Source: Bacteroidales bacterium (GTDB lineage Bacteria > Bacteroidota > Bacteroidia > Bacteroidales > UBA3824). Taken from it: DNA of 64,000 nt. The translations under genes and the position numbers were made by a program. Shown one piece after another: positions 26,531-35,532 of the stretch. A model generated the notes under the pieces. It saw nothing but the letters and a program-made list of their open reading frames with translations, made no database searches and was not told where the DNA came from. Each line of letters opens with the position of its first letter. Position 1 is the stretch's first letter. The DNA lies in assembly GCA_016293845.1 (NCBI GenBank), contig JAEDDH010000011.1:46036-110035 (forward strand), given 5' to 3'.

Positions 26531-26905
26531 ATGGCAAAGACAGGACAGAATATCGAGGCAGTAGTTTTTTTTCATCCCGGTGAATTCCTTGGTGAAAAAA
26601 TGGATGAGATGGGAATTTCTGAAAAGGATTTTTCCAAACTTTCAGGCATAAGTGAAGAAAAGGTACACCTTATTAACAAATGCAAGGCTGATGTAGATTT
26701 TGATACCGCAACTGCATTAGAGAAAGCCACCTTGATACCTACCCACTTTTGGCTGAAATTGCAGGATGATTACAACATCTACCGAATTCGCTTACTTGCA
26801 GAATCTCTTACAAACAGTATTAAACGTCCGGCAGAGAACGATGTAAAACGTCAGAAAATACGCAAAACTGTAAATAAAATGGTGAAACTGACGGAGAAAA
26901 TGTAG
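26531..26905 (+). CDS. higA: HigA-like antitoxin (XRE family)
   Basis: A 124-residue protein with the HigA signature HPGEFLGEKMDEMGISEKDFSKLSGIS, an XRE helix-turn-helix, and the family's THFWLKLQDDYNIYRIR motif. The C-terminal basic tail (KRPAENDVKRQKIRKTVNKM) is longer than in short HigA proteins. It neutralises HigB and should repress the promoter at 26131-26161. The start follows a recognisable GGAGG at 26519-26523, unusual for this phylum. Confidence 0.88.
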   Translation: MAKTGQNIEAVVFFHPGEFLGEKMDEMGISEKDFSKLSGISEEKVHLINKCKADVDFDTATALEKATLIPTHFWLKLQDDYNIYRIRLLAESLTNSIKRPAENDVKRQKIRKTVNKMVKLTEKM

Positions 26906-26918
26906 TATTAATATTTGT

Positions 26919-26974
26919 AAATGGATGATTAGCAATTAATGTAACTGTTATTAACTTAATGGCCATTAAATTTA
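26919..26974. repeat. Right direct repeat flanking higBA
   Basis: A second copy of the 26027-26083 element, with the same blocks in the same order; it includes the 14-bp palindrome TTAATGGCCATTAA. Confidence 0.6.
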
Positions 26975-27012
26975 CTTTTATTTCAAGGTAAATCTTATTA
27001 AATAATCTAATC

Positions 27013-27049
27013 AAAAGGGTGATTTTTTTCTCTAAAAAATCACCCTTTT
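27013..27049. terminator. Bidirectional intrinsic terminator after higBA
   Basis: AAAAGGGTGATTTTTT pairs with AAAAAATCACCCTTTT around a short loop, giving A and U tracts on both sides. The following 27050-27197 holds a weakly spaced -7 box TATATTTG (27076-27083) and a small hairpin (CTTCC...GCCC-ATAC-GGGC...GGAAG, about 27093-27132) in the leader of the next operon. Confidence 0.88.
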
Positions 27050-27197
27050 GTTATTCATTCAATCAAAAACTTTCTTATATTTGTAATGTCCTCTTCTTCC
27101 GAAAGCCCATACGGGCGAATGGGGTGGAAGGATGTTATATATAAAGGCGTTACTTAACGCTTTGTTTTTGACACTCTGAAACTCTAATTATGTTATT

Positions 27198-30164
27198 ATG
27201 CTAATAGAGCAAACTACCACTTACGCTTACAAACTTAAATACCTTGAAAATCCGTCGTTTGACAAGGTAAAGACCTTGGCAAAGAAGTTTATCGATGAAT
27301 TGCCGCAGGCACTTGTTGATGATTTGTTCAATGCTATCAATCGAGATGTTGATATCCTTAAAACCGAGCCTGAAATGTTGGTTTATCTTTACTATTTTGG
27401 CAATATGCATAAAGCAAAACTCGATTTTGCTTTCGACAAAATCCCCGAAGAATTTTTTTCTCAGCCCGAAATCAACATTATTGACTATGGCTGTGGTCAA
27501 GCCATCGGCACAATGTGTTATGCCGATTTCTTGAAATCGAAAAACTATAATCAAAGAATCAAATCTGTAACTCTTATAGAGCCCTCGGAAATATGTATTA
27601 AACGTGCCGCACTGCATACGTCTGAATTTTTGCCCGATGCAAAGATTGTAACGGTGAATAAAACTTTTGATGAACTTGTAGAAGAAGATATTTATTGTGA
27701 GGATAATGTTCCGACTTTGCATATTTTGTCGAATGTGTTGGATTTGGAGTTTGATTTGGAACGATTTTCAGAGTTGATTAAAGGTAGATTACTGGGGTAT
27801 AATCAGTTTATTTGCGTTGGACCATTGTTTTATTCTGACAATTTAGACCATAGGATGAGATATTTTTCGGAATTTATTGGTGGTGATGTTTTATTTTCCG
27901 AATCATTCGGTATAGAAGGAAATAATTGGACATGCCAGTCGATGGTGCAATCGGTGGGAGAAATGGAAGATTATTATTCAATGTGGGTGACAGACGAAGA
28001 TTTTGAAAATGGTGTGGAAGATGAGTTTGGTGTCGTATACAGTAAAGATGGAAAAAGGTTATTAAAATGTTGGAATCCAAAATTAACGAATTATGAAATC
28101 AAACCAGGAACAAAAATAATATGTGGACAAGCATTTTATTATTGTTGTTATGGAGAAACTGAATATGAATACGATTATTTATTAGAAAACATAATAATTC
28201 CAGATACAGTTGTGACGATTGGTGATGGGGCTTTTTATGGTTGTTTTTACTTAAAACAAGTTATTATTCCTCAATCAACTAAGATAATTGGAAGCAAGGC
28301 TTTTTGTGCTTGTTCTCATTTAAAGCATGTTTCCATTCCAGAGACAATTATTTCTATTGGTGATTATGCATTTTCAGGATGTCAATCATTGGAACATTTC
28401 TTGATTCCAAGTTCAGTTCAAACAATTGGTGATTCAGTTTTTAGCGGATGTAAGAACTTACACCAGATTGAGGCTCGTTGCAATTCTAAATTTTTTATTG
28501 ATAATGGAATGTTGATAGATGTTAAGAATAAAAAATTGTTAACATATTTTGGTACCGACGATTCTATTGTAGTTCCCGAATCAGTTTGTATTATTGCTGA
28601 ATTTGCTTTTTCGGGTTGTCAAAATCTGTGTCATATCACATTTCACAATCAGATCATTGATATTCAACGTGATGCTTTTTCAGAGTGTCATAATTTAGAA
28701 CAAATTATAATTCCAGATTCTGTTACAACGATTAATTATTCGACATTCTATAATTGTAAAAATTTGAAATATGTTTTTATACCCAATTCTGTTTCAATGA
28801 TAAAATCACATGCATTTGATGGATGTGAATCACTTCAATTTATTATTATTCCTGATTCTGTTACATCAATATATGATTATGTATTTGCAAATTGTTTATC
28901 GTTAAAAAAAGTTCTCCTTTCGAATTCAATATCTATTATACCAGAAAACGCCTTTTATGGTTGTAAGTCGATACATAGGATTATAATTCCTAATTCTGTG
29001 AATACAATCAATAAGTGGGCTTTTTTAAGTTGCAATTCTTTACAGCAAATCATTATTCCTAATTCTGTTACCGACATTGGTTATCGTGCTTTTGGAAATT
29101 GTGATTGTCTACGTCGAATTATTATACCAAAAGAAAGTATGGTTAATTTTAAGAAATTGTTTCCGAAAGAGTTGTGGAACTGTTTAATAGAATTATTATC
29201 TTCGGAAGTGACCGAAGAAGACAGGCAGAATGCTATTGAAGATTGTTTTGGTGTAGTGTATAGTAGTGATTATAAGAAATTGTTAACATGCAAGAATAAT
29301 AAAATAATTAAGTATGAGATAAGGAAGGGCGTAGAAGTTATATGCGACCATGCATTCTCGGGGTGTATGACATTATCTCAAATTGCGATTCCAAATACGG
29401 TTCTTATTATTGGAAATTCTGCTTTTAGTAGTTGCGAAAATTTAAAGTATTTTGTTATTCCAGATTCAGTTACGATTATAAAAAAATCTGCTTTCCATTT
29501 TTGTTATTCTTTACAACGAATTACAATGCCGGACTCAATTACGACAATTGAAAGTATGGCTTTTGCAAGTTGTGATACATTAGAAAATATTCTCATTCCA
29601 GATTCTGTTTTTACAATTGGAGACAAGGTATTCGACAATTGTTGTGCTTTGAAAAATATAATTATTATTAATAATCAGTCTTTTGTAGTTAAAAACAATA
29701 TGTTGATTGATATTAAAAATAAAAAAATATTGGTGTATTTTGGTAATGAAAAAAGTGTGATCATTCCTGATATAGTTTCTATTATTGGAGAATCATCATT
29801 TGCACAAAAACATTTGCTAGAACAAATTACAATTCCAGAGTCCGTCAATAGAATAGAACACGATGCTTTTTGTGAATGCAACTTAAAGGATATTATCATT
29901 CCTAAATCTGTAACATACATAGGTAATTCCGCTTTTTATGGAAACAATAATATTGAAAAAATATATTTTTATGGTGTACCTGAAATAGATTATTATGCTT
30001 TTGAAGTTTCTATGTTTGATGATTTTGAGTATTTATCTTGTATTGTTATTCCCGAAGGTAGTTATATGCAATTTCAGAAAATGTTGCCGGAGCAATTATG
30101 GGATAAATTATCTTATGTAGATATTGATATGAGAACTGATAATTATGAGTTTCTTGAACTATGA
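27198..30164 (+). CDS. Methyltransferase-like domain fused to BspA-type leucine-rich repeats
   Basis: A 988-residue protein with two unlike parts. Residues 1 to about 250 form a Rossmann methyltransferase-like domain: motif I IIDYGCGQAIGTM, motif II SVTLIEPSEICIKRA and a motif IV-like LHILSNVLDLEF. Residues about 270-970 are BspA/LRR_5 repeats (for example VTIGDGAFYGCFYLKQVIIPQS). The repeat part falls into two blocks, each introduced by a similar segment (GVVYSKDGKRLLKC near 274 and GVVYSSDYKKLLTC near 690), an internal duplication. There is no signal peptide, so the LRRs are probably cytoplasmic, unlike classical surface BspA. Composition is clearly AT-rich, suggesting transfer. It overlaps the next gene by 4 nt. 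Confidence 0.8.
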   Translation: MLIEQTTTYAYKLKYLENPSFDKVKTLAKKFIDELPQALVDDLFNAINRDVDILKTEPEMLVYLYYFGNMHKAKLDFAFDKIPEEFFSQPEINIIDYGCGQAIGTMCYADFLKSKNYNQRIKSVTLIEPSEICIKRAALHTSEFLPDAKIVTVNKTFDELVEEDIYCEDNVPTLHILSNVLDLEFDLERFSELIKGRLLGYNQFICVGPLFYSDNLDHRMRYFSEFIGGDVLFSESFGIEGNNWTCQSMVQSVGEMEDYYSMWVTDEDFENGVEDEFGVVYSKDGKRLLKCWNPKLTNYEIKPGTKIICGQAFYYCCYGETEYEYDYLLENIIIPDTVVTIGDGAFYGCFYLKQVIIPQSTKIIGSKAFCACSHLKHVSIPETIISIGDYAFSGCQSLEHFLIPSSVQTIGDSVFSGCKNLHQIEARCNSKFFIDNGMLIDVKNKKLLTYFGTDDSIVVPESVCIIAEFAFSGCQNLCHITFHNQIIDIQRDAFSECHNLEQIIIPDSVTTINYSTFYNCKNLKYVFIPNSVSMIKSHAFDGCESLQFIIIPDSVTSIYDYVFANCLSLKKVLLSNSISIIPENAFYGCKSIHRIIIPNSVNTINKWAFLSCNSLQQIIIPNSVTDIGYRAFGNCDCLRRIIIPKESMVNFKKLFPKELWNCLIELLSSEVTEEDRQNAIEDCFGVVYSSDYKKLLTCKNNKIIKYEIRKGVEVICDHAFSGCMTLSQIAIPNTVLIIGNSAFSSCENLKYFVIPDSVTIIKKSAFHFCYSLQRITMPDSITTIESMAFASCDTLENILIPDSVFTIGDKVFDNCCALKNIIIINNQSFVVKNNMLIDIKNKKILVYFGNEKSVIIPDIVSIIGESSFAQKHLLEQITIPESVNRIEHDAFCECNLKDIIIPKSVTYIGNSAFYGNNNIEKIYFYGVPEIDYYAFEVSMFDDFEYLSCIVIPEGSYMQFQKMLPEQLWDKLSYVDIDMRTDNYEFLEL

Positions 30165-31795
30165 ATATGAAATATAGAATACAGGTTTTAATTACAGGTC
30201 ATATATCTTGTAATGATAATGAGATGGATCATGTTATTCGTAGTATTATTGCACAAATTCCAAGAGAAAGGATTTTTTCCTTTGTTGCCGATTTATGTAA
30301 TAATTTTTTTATGGATGATTTAAAAAAGATATTATGTTTGTACAATTCTCAGAATAAAGATGTTACCAAAGAATATATTATTTGTTCGGAAAAAACATGC
30401 TTAGAGATTTTACGATACACTTTTGCTATTCCACTACAACAGAAAGCAAACATTTTTTTATCGGAAATGCAAATTAATTCATTATTGGTTGAATTATTAT
30501 TGGTGATTAACGAAAAAATATCATTTTATAAACAAGTGGATAATCAATTCACTACATCTGAGATGTTTTTTTTCTTGTATAGTATACATAATTATGTGAA
30601 TACTTATGATGCATCGGAAATTAAAAGTAGAGTAATATATCAATTGATAATGTCAATGCAATTCTTTCAATTAATTACTTCTGATGATAAGTATATGCAA
30701 CTTTTCAATGAATTTTTAAATGTACATAATATTAAATCATGGAATGAATATTTTAAAACAATTGCTTCTGTTGTTTTAAAATTTAAACCGGGTCATATTG
30801 TTGAAAATCTAATAGAAGATCATGATAATTTACTATCAATGAATGTATTGAAATCATTATCATTATCATATAATGACTTGCTAAATTATTCTTCTGACAA
30901 TTGTCAAGTTAGAAATGGCAATGATGATTACAGATTTTTTAGAGATAGACCAATAATCAAAAGAGAAAATGGTAGTTATTTTGTGTTCAATATAGAGTTT
31001 CTTGCAGATCGATTGTATAATAGTTTATATTTTGAATTTAAGTCTTTTGCTCAAAATAAGGCTAACAAAATTGATATTAATAACTTATTTACCAATGCTT
31101 TTAGTGAGAAACATATATTTGATTATCATTTAAAAAATTGTATTGATTCTAATCAATTAATTGCATTATCCGAATCTGATTGTTTATCGAAATATATTCC
31201 CCAAAAAAAGGAACTAGGGACACATGACTATATTGTATACAATGATTCATCCGTTTTCCTATTTGAGTGTAAAGATATTAGAATAAATGGAACAATAATC
31301 GAATCGCATGATTGTGAACAAATTCTTAAAGAATATAGAGTAAAACTATATAAAAAAGATGACAATAAAAGTGTAGGAATAACTCAACTTACAGGTCATA
31401 TTAAATCAATAAGAGAAGGTATGTTTAAATGGATAGATAATCTTGACAAAAATATTTCTATTTATCCAGTATTAGTTTTATCTGATTATAAAAATGTTAT
31501 TAGAGGATTCGATAATATAGCAAATGAGTGGTATGTTAAATCCTTATCAGAACTTAAAATACCGCATAAAGGCAATAAACCTTTAATTGTAATGTCGTTT
31601 ATTACCTTATTTAAATATCATTCTCTTTTTAAAAAAGATAGTTTTAAAATATACTTTGATGATTATTTGAACTTAATCAGCACCGCCAATGATTTAATAA
31701 CCCAAAATATTACTTTTGATGATTACATGACTAATTTTCAATATGATATTCGGGAAGATATGTCTCACATTTTGAAACAATTAAAAACTATATAA
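30161..31795 (+). CDS. Hypothetical protein with a PD-(D/E)XK nuclease-like region
   Basis: A 544-residue AT-rich protein of unrecognised family. The N-terminal 300 residues are helix-rich with no motif I recognise. In the C-terminal half, SEKHIFDYHL, GTHDYIVYNDSSVFLFECKD and GITQLTGHIKSIREG give the order E ... D ... E-x-K ... Q, which is the layout of a PD-(D/E)XK nuclease core of the Mrr/RecB-like kind (about residues 315-415). The start overlaps the stop of the methyltransferase-LRR gene (ATGA), so the two proteins are coupled and probably act together. A restriction- or defence-like role is an inference. Confidence 0.65.
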   Translation: MNMKYRIQVLITGHISCNDNEMDHVIRSIIAQIPRERIFSFVADLCNNFFMDDLKKILCLYNSQNKDVTKEYIICSEKTCLEILRYTFAIPLQQKANIFLSEMQINSLLVELLLVINEKISFYKQVDNQFTTSEMFFFLYSIHNYVNTYDASEIKSRVIYQLIMSMQFFQLITSDDKYMQLFNEFLNVHNIKSWNEYFKTIASVVLKFKPGHIVENLIEDHDNLLSMNVLKSLSLSYNDLLNYSSDNCQVRNGNDDYRFFRDRPIIKRENGSYFVFNIEFLADRLYNSLYFEFKSFAQNKANKIDINNLFTNAFSEKHIFDYHLKNCIDSNQLIALSESDCLSKYIPQKKELGTHDYIVYNDSSVFLFECKDIRINGTIIESHDCEQILKEYRVKLYKKDDNKSVGITQLTGHIKSIREGMFKWIDNLDKNISIYPVLVLSDYKNVIRGFDNIANEWYVKSLSELKIPHKGNKPLIVMSFITLFKYHSLFKKDSFKIYFDDYLNLISTANDLITQNITFDDYMTNFQYDIREDMSHILKQLKTI

Positions 31796-31881
31796 TGATG
31801 ACAACATATAATAATCAAACGTTGAATTTCGACGAAATGTCTCTAACCCTCATTCAAACGACACATTTGAGAAAACAATAA

Positions 31882-31904
31882 TTTTCCACGCACTGCGTGG
31901 AAAA
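31882..31904. terminator. Terminator-like hairpin after the methyltransferase-LRR/nuclease pair
   Basis: TTTTCCACGC pairs perfectly with GCGTGGAAAA around ACT. The T tract after it is poor, so termination efficiency is uncertain. Confidence 0.5.
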
Positions 31905-31941
31905 TCTTGTATGTAAAAAAAGAGTTTAACCGAAACTAACT

Positions 31942-32355
31942 ATGACCAATACAATCCTCACCCCCAAAACTCAGTCCTTCCTCGATTGGTTTACATATAG
32001 TGATAATTCCATCGATGGGCAGAGCCGCAAAAAGGCGTACACTTTTATAGAAAGCAACCTTGTGGCTGATAGCGACGTCGGGTCGGTGAAGGCGTTGCAG
32101 CAAATTCACGCTTATATTTTTGGCGGATTGTACGATTTTGCGGGCAAAATTCGCACTAAAACTATTTCAAAGGGTGGTACGATGTTTTGCCTTGCGGAAT
32201 ATTTGCACGACAATCTCAAAAACATTGAACAGATGCCACAAAATACTTTTGATGAAATTGTTAGTAAATACGTTGAAATGAATGTTGCTCACCCTTTAAA
32301 CCTACCACTTTTTATGAAGGGCATTGATTATTCGTATTATTATGAGCAAAATTAA
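31942..32355 (+). pseudogene. Fic/DOC family protein with the catalytic core deleted
   Basis: A 137-residue frame. The N-terminal part (SDVGSVKALQQIHAYIFGGLYDFAGKIRTKTISKGGTMFC) is a normal Fic-domain start with the G-x-x-Y-x-F-A-G-K-x-R region. At residues about 113-117 the sequence reaches NVAHP, where the HPFxxGNGR AMPylation motif should follow, but it jumps to FMKGIDYSYYYEQN, which resembles the extreme C-terminus of Bacteroidales Fic/DOC proteins. About 60-80 residues, including the ATP-binding Gly and catalytic Asn/Arg, are missing. The deletion keeps or re-enters frame. The product cannot AMPylate as Fic does. Its loss from a longer gene is inferred from family knowledge. Confidence 0.75.
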
Positions 32356-32356
32356 T

Positions 32357-32387
32357 TTTGTTTTTTCATCTTTATATCTTATATTTG
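32357..32387 (+). promoter_or_regulatory. Promoter of the flavin reductase gene
   Basis: TTTG (32357-32360), a 19-nt spacer, TATATTTG (32380-32387); start near 32394, 25 nt before the ATG. Confidence 0.78.
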
Positions 32388-32418
32388 CAGTAGTTATAAC
32401 ATTTACAAATTACCAATT

Positions 32419-32976
32419 ATGAGAAAAGATTTCGGTGCAAAAGCCATCCTTTTTCCGATGCCTGTACTTATTATCGGAACTTACAACGAAGACGGAACTC
32501 CCAACGCTATGAACGCCGCTTGGGGCGGAATTGCCGACGATACAAAGATTTCGATTTGCTTGTCGCCGTCGCACAAAACTGTGGCTAACCTTAAAAACAA
32601 AAAGGCGTTTACCGTGCAGGTGGCCGACGCTAAACATTTGGCGGCTTGCGACTATGTGGGCATCGCCTCGGGCAACAAAACCGCCGACAAGTTTGCAAAA
32701 GCCGGTTTTCACGCCACAAAATCGTCGAAGGTAGACGCTCCTCTTATCGACGAACTGCCTTTTGCTCTTGAATGTGAGGTGATTAGTTACGACGACGATA
32801 CTTGCCGTCTTTTGGGCGAAATCGTCAACGTTACTGCCGACGAATCAGTGCTTACCGACGGCAAAATTGATATTGCCAAACTCAACCCGTTGGTATTCAA
32901 TCCTGTTGCTCATACTTACCATACAATTGGCGCGGCTGCGGGCAACGCTTTTTCTGATGGTAAAAAATTAATGTAA
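32419..32976 (+). CDS. Flavin reductase-like FMN-binding protein
   Basis: A 185-residue split-barrel flavoprotein: PMPVLIIGTYNEDGTPNAMNAAWGG at the N-terminus, SPSHKTVANLKNKKAFTVQ and DYVGIASGNKTADKFAKAGF are the FMN-binding signatures of the flavin reductase-like domain. Such proteins reduce free flavins or act as small oxidoreductases. It ends 1 nt before the TSCPD gene and is probably translated from the same mRNA. The partner enzyme is not known. Confidence 0.88.
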   Translation: MRKDFGAKAILFPMPVLIIGTYNEDGTPNAMNAAWGGIADDTKISICLSPSHKTVANLKNKKAFTVQVADAKHLAACDYVGIASGNKTADKFAKAGFHATKSSKVDAPLIDELPFALECEVISYDDDTCRLLGEIVNVTADESVLTDGKIDIAKLNPLVFNPVAHTYHTIGAAAGNAFSDGKKLM

Positions 32977-32977
32977 T

Positions 32978-33220
32978 ATGCAGTATTCTTACACTACATC
33001 AGGCACTTGCTCCAAGGCAATTACTTTTGACAAGGACGAAGACGGAGTTATCACCAACGTAAAATTTTATGGCGGATGTCCGGGAAACTTGGCTGCAATT
33101 TCAAAACTTGTTAACGGTATGACTGCCGACCAAATCAACAATATACTTGCTGGAAACCGTTGCGGAGGCAAGCCCACTTCGTGTGCCGACCAATTGGCTA
33201 AGGCAGTTACATCTGTTTGA
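32978..33220 (+). CDS. TSCPD domain protein (TIGR03905-like)
   Basis: An 80-residue protein: YTTSGTCSKAITFDKDEDG, FYGGCPGNLAAISKLV and GNRCGGKPTSCADQLAKAV. The three Cys-containing blocks (C10, C33, C57/C63) are typical of stand-alone TSCPD proteins, related to a domain found at the end of some ribonucleotide reductases. The biochemical role of the stand-alone form is not known. It forms a two-gene unit with the flavin reductase. Confidence 0.88.
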   Translation: MQYSYTTSGTCSKAITFDKDEDGVITNVKFYGGCPGNLAAISKLVNGMTADQINNILAGNRCGGKPTSCADQLAKAVTSV

Positions 33221-33222
33221 TT

Positions 33223-33379
33223 ATGATTAAATTAGGATTTCTTTCTATGCTGTTTCCGTTTCTTTTCGGATGTACAAATATTCCGATTGAGGGGTTACAA
33301 TCGTTGGAATGTGGCTATTCTGACGGCCGCTAAAACGGCGTTGGAGGAGTTTTTTGGACAATATGCTGAGAAAAAATAA
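33223..33379 (+). pseudogene. Remnant of a small lipoprotein gene
   Basis: From the ATG at 33223 a 36-codon frame encodes a short hydrophobic start with a lipobox-like LFGC and stops at 33333. In another frame the next 50 bases encode NVAILTAAKTALEEFFGQY and stop at 33379, just before a strong terminator. The two pieces look like one small frameshifted gene. Evidence is limited to composition and position. Confidence 0.35.
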
Positions 33380-33383
33380 GCAT

Positions 33384-33417
33384 AAAAAAAGGGGCTTAGA
33401 AATAAGCCCCTTTTTTA
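33384..33417. terminator. Bidirectional terminator between the TSCPD unit and GH51
   Basis: GGGGCTTA pairs with TAAGCCCC around a GAAA tetraloop (33399-33402), with A7 before and T6 after, so it can serve both convergent units. Confidence 0.9.
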
Positions 33418-33435
33418 TTTGGTTAAACCACTGAA

Positions 33436-35418
33436 TTACAACTGAATAGTCCACATATTGATTGAATATGGGTCGATTTTTTCGGTGAATTTGGGTTTGA
33501 GTTTAACATTCTCTTTTACAGGGATAATGGGCTGTTTCTCATAATTGTTTTCGTCGTCGGGATTGCCAGAGATAACGGTTTTAACTGCATCGGGCTTGAT
33601 TTTGAATTTGGCAAGGTCGATGGTGGCAGAGGCAGCCTTAGCACCTGCGTTACAGATTTTTACAAAAAGTTTCTTGGTTTTGCTGTCGTAGATTACAGAT
33701 TGTCCGAGAAGATTATCGTCGGTGCGGTCAAACTTAACGCAGTCGCCGTAGAAATAGTCGCCCGAAGATTGTCCGAACATTTGCTGAACGTAGTAACTGC
33801 AAGTGAGATAGGGTTTTTCGTTGTCGAAATAGATCAAATCAGGATCCCAACTATGAGCGCCTTTGCGAGCAAAAAGAGGAGCGTAAGAGGTCATTACCAC
33901 AATGTCGGCATTGCGCTCAACGTGCAACAAATAAAGGCCTTCGGCAAGTGCATCGATAAGTTTTTTGTCTTTTGATGCGTATTCGCCAAGGTAAACTTTG
34001 GTTTTGCGGTTGCGCGGATAATCGTCGTATTGACGTTTGTTGAGGAAATAGTCGCGAGGTTCGTAATAGTGCTCGTCGAGGATGGGGAGGTTGAGTTTTT
34101 CGGCAAATTTCCAACCCTCTTCGTAGTCGGGATTGCCTGCGTGCGAACCAGGTCCTGCTGTGCCCACGATGATGATGTTGGGATATTTTGCCATAATTTT
34201 GTCGTACATATATTTGAAACGCTCCTCAAATTCGGGAGTGATTTTTTCCTCGTTGCCAATACCTAAATATTTGAGGTTGAAAGGTTTGGGGTGTCCTGCA
34301 TCGGCACGAACCTTGCCCCATTTGGTAGAAGCGTCGCCGTTTGCCCATTCAATAAGGTCGAGAGCGTCCTGAGTCCATTTTTCCATATCTTCCATCGGAC
34401 AAGCGTCCTGAGCCTGTGTAGGCCACATATTCCAGCCGCCGTTGGTGCCTTGGCAACTTACGCCGCAGGGAAGAATCGGAATGGGCTCCATATTAAGGTC
34501 TTCGCAGAATTGGAAATACTCGTAGTAGCCGATTGCGAGCGACTGATGGTAGCCCCAAGTGTTTTTGTTGCCCTTACGCTGCTCTTTGGGGCCAACCGAG
34601 TTTTTCCAATGATAAGTGTTCCAAAAACCGTCGCCGCCGCCGTGAACCACGCATCCGCCGGGAAAACGCATAAATTTAGGATTGAGGTCGGCAAGTGCCT
34701 GAGCAAGGTCTTTGCGCATTCCGTGACCTTTGTAAGTATCTTGCGGATAGAGGGATACCATATCGATGTCGTATTCGCCCTGATTGAGCGAAAGAATCTG
34801 CAATGATGCTTTTTCGCAATCTTCGGTAGCCTCAATTACAGCGGTGTATTTTTTCCAATCTTTGCTAATGAGTTTAATTGTTGCCTCGCCGATAGCCTTG
34901 GGTTCGCCCATCATAGGTCCTAAACCCTGCTGAGGAGCGGAAAGCACCACGCGGATTTCCTTGTCGATGCCGTCGGTGTTGCGCAAGAATACCGAGAAAT
35001 CATATTTTTCGCCTTTTTTGATGCGGATACCGTCGAAACCTTCGTTTTGAAGTCCAACGCCTTTCCAACCTTTGTAGTCGTAAAACTCTTTAACGCGCTC
35101 AACCACAATGTGCATATAGTTTGGGTTGTTTGGGTGGATGGGGTTAAGTTGGCGGGGCTCCATATATCCGAGCGAGTGACCCGGACGGGCAAATTTCCAA
35201 GCAGTGCCCGGTCCCCAGCCGTCTCTTTCGATGGGGCTGTATTCAAACGAGCCGTTTTGAACAAGTTCGGCGCACAAACCACCGTCGGCAGAGGAACTGA
35301 TATCCTCAAAAAAGATACCGATAAGTTCGTTGCTAATCTTTTTGCCACCTGCGGGCTGAGCCATCAAACCAGCTGTGCTGCAAGCAAGTAGCGATACAGT
35401 AAGTAATTTCTTTATCAT
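33436..35418 (-). CDS. Alpha-L-arabinofuranosidase, GH51
   Basis: A 660-residue secreted enzyme with a signal peptide (IKKLLTVSLLACSTAGLMAQ). Residues about 25-215 hold a substrate-binding beta-sandwich of CBM4_9 type, then the TIM barrel with acid/base Glu in GIGNEEK (about 389) and nucleophile Glu in VYLGEYAS (about 477), and a C-terminal beta domain to residue 660. It removes arabinofuranosyl side chains from arabinoxylan, arabinan or arabinogalactan. No polysaccharide utilisation locus genes (SusC/D) surround it, so it is a stand-alone hydrolase. The promoter at 35468-35499 fits the chosen start. Confidence 0.92.
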   Translation of the reverse strand: MIKKLLTVSLLACSTAGLMAQPAGGKKISNELIGIFFEDISSSADGGLCAELVQNGSFEYSPIERDGWGPGTAWKFARPGHSLGYMEPRQLNPIHPNNPNYMHIVVERVKEFYDYKGWKGVGLQNEGFDGIRIKKGEKYDFSVFLRNTDGIDKEIRVVLSAPQQGLGPMMGEPKAIGEATIKLISKDWKKYTAVIEATEDCEKASLQILSLNQGEYDIDMVSLYPQDTYKGHGMRKDLAQALADLNPKFMRFPGGCVVHGGGDGFWNTYHWKNSVGPKEQRKGNKNTWGYHQSLAIGYYEYFQFCEDLNMEPIPILPCGVSCQGTNGGWNMWPTQAQDACPMEDMEKWTQDALDLIEWANGDASTKWGKVRADAGHPKPFNLKYLGIGNEEKITPEFEERFKYMYDKIMAKYPNIIIVGTAGPGSHAGNPDYEEGWKFAEKLNLPILDEHYYEPRDYFLNKRQYDDYPRNRKTKVYLGEYASKDKKLIDALAEGLYLLHVERNADIVVMTSYAPLFARKGAHSWDPDLIYFDNEKPYLTCSYYVQQMFGQSSGDYFYGDCVKFDRTDDNLLGQSVIYDSKTKKLFVKICNAGAKAASATIDLAKFKIKPDAVKTVISGNPDDENNYEKQPIIPVKENVKLKPKFTEKIDPYSINMWTIQL

Positions 35419-35467
35419 ATTATTAGTATTAAAAATTAGTGTAAAAAATACAATTATTTTTTGTTAG

Positions 35468-35499
35468 CAAAAATATTGTATTGCGATGATACTACCAAA
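35468..35499 (-). promoter_or_regulatory. Promoter of the GH51 gene
   Basis: On the minus strand TTTG (35499-35496), a 20-nt spacer and TATTTTTG (35475-35468). Confidence 0.7.
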
Positions 35500-35532
35500 T
35501 TTTTTTTTTTGAGGGGGGAGTTGAACTGATTT

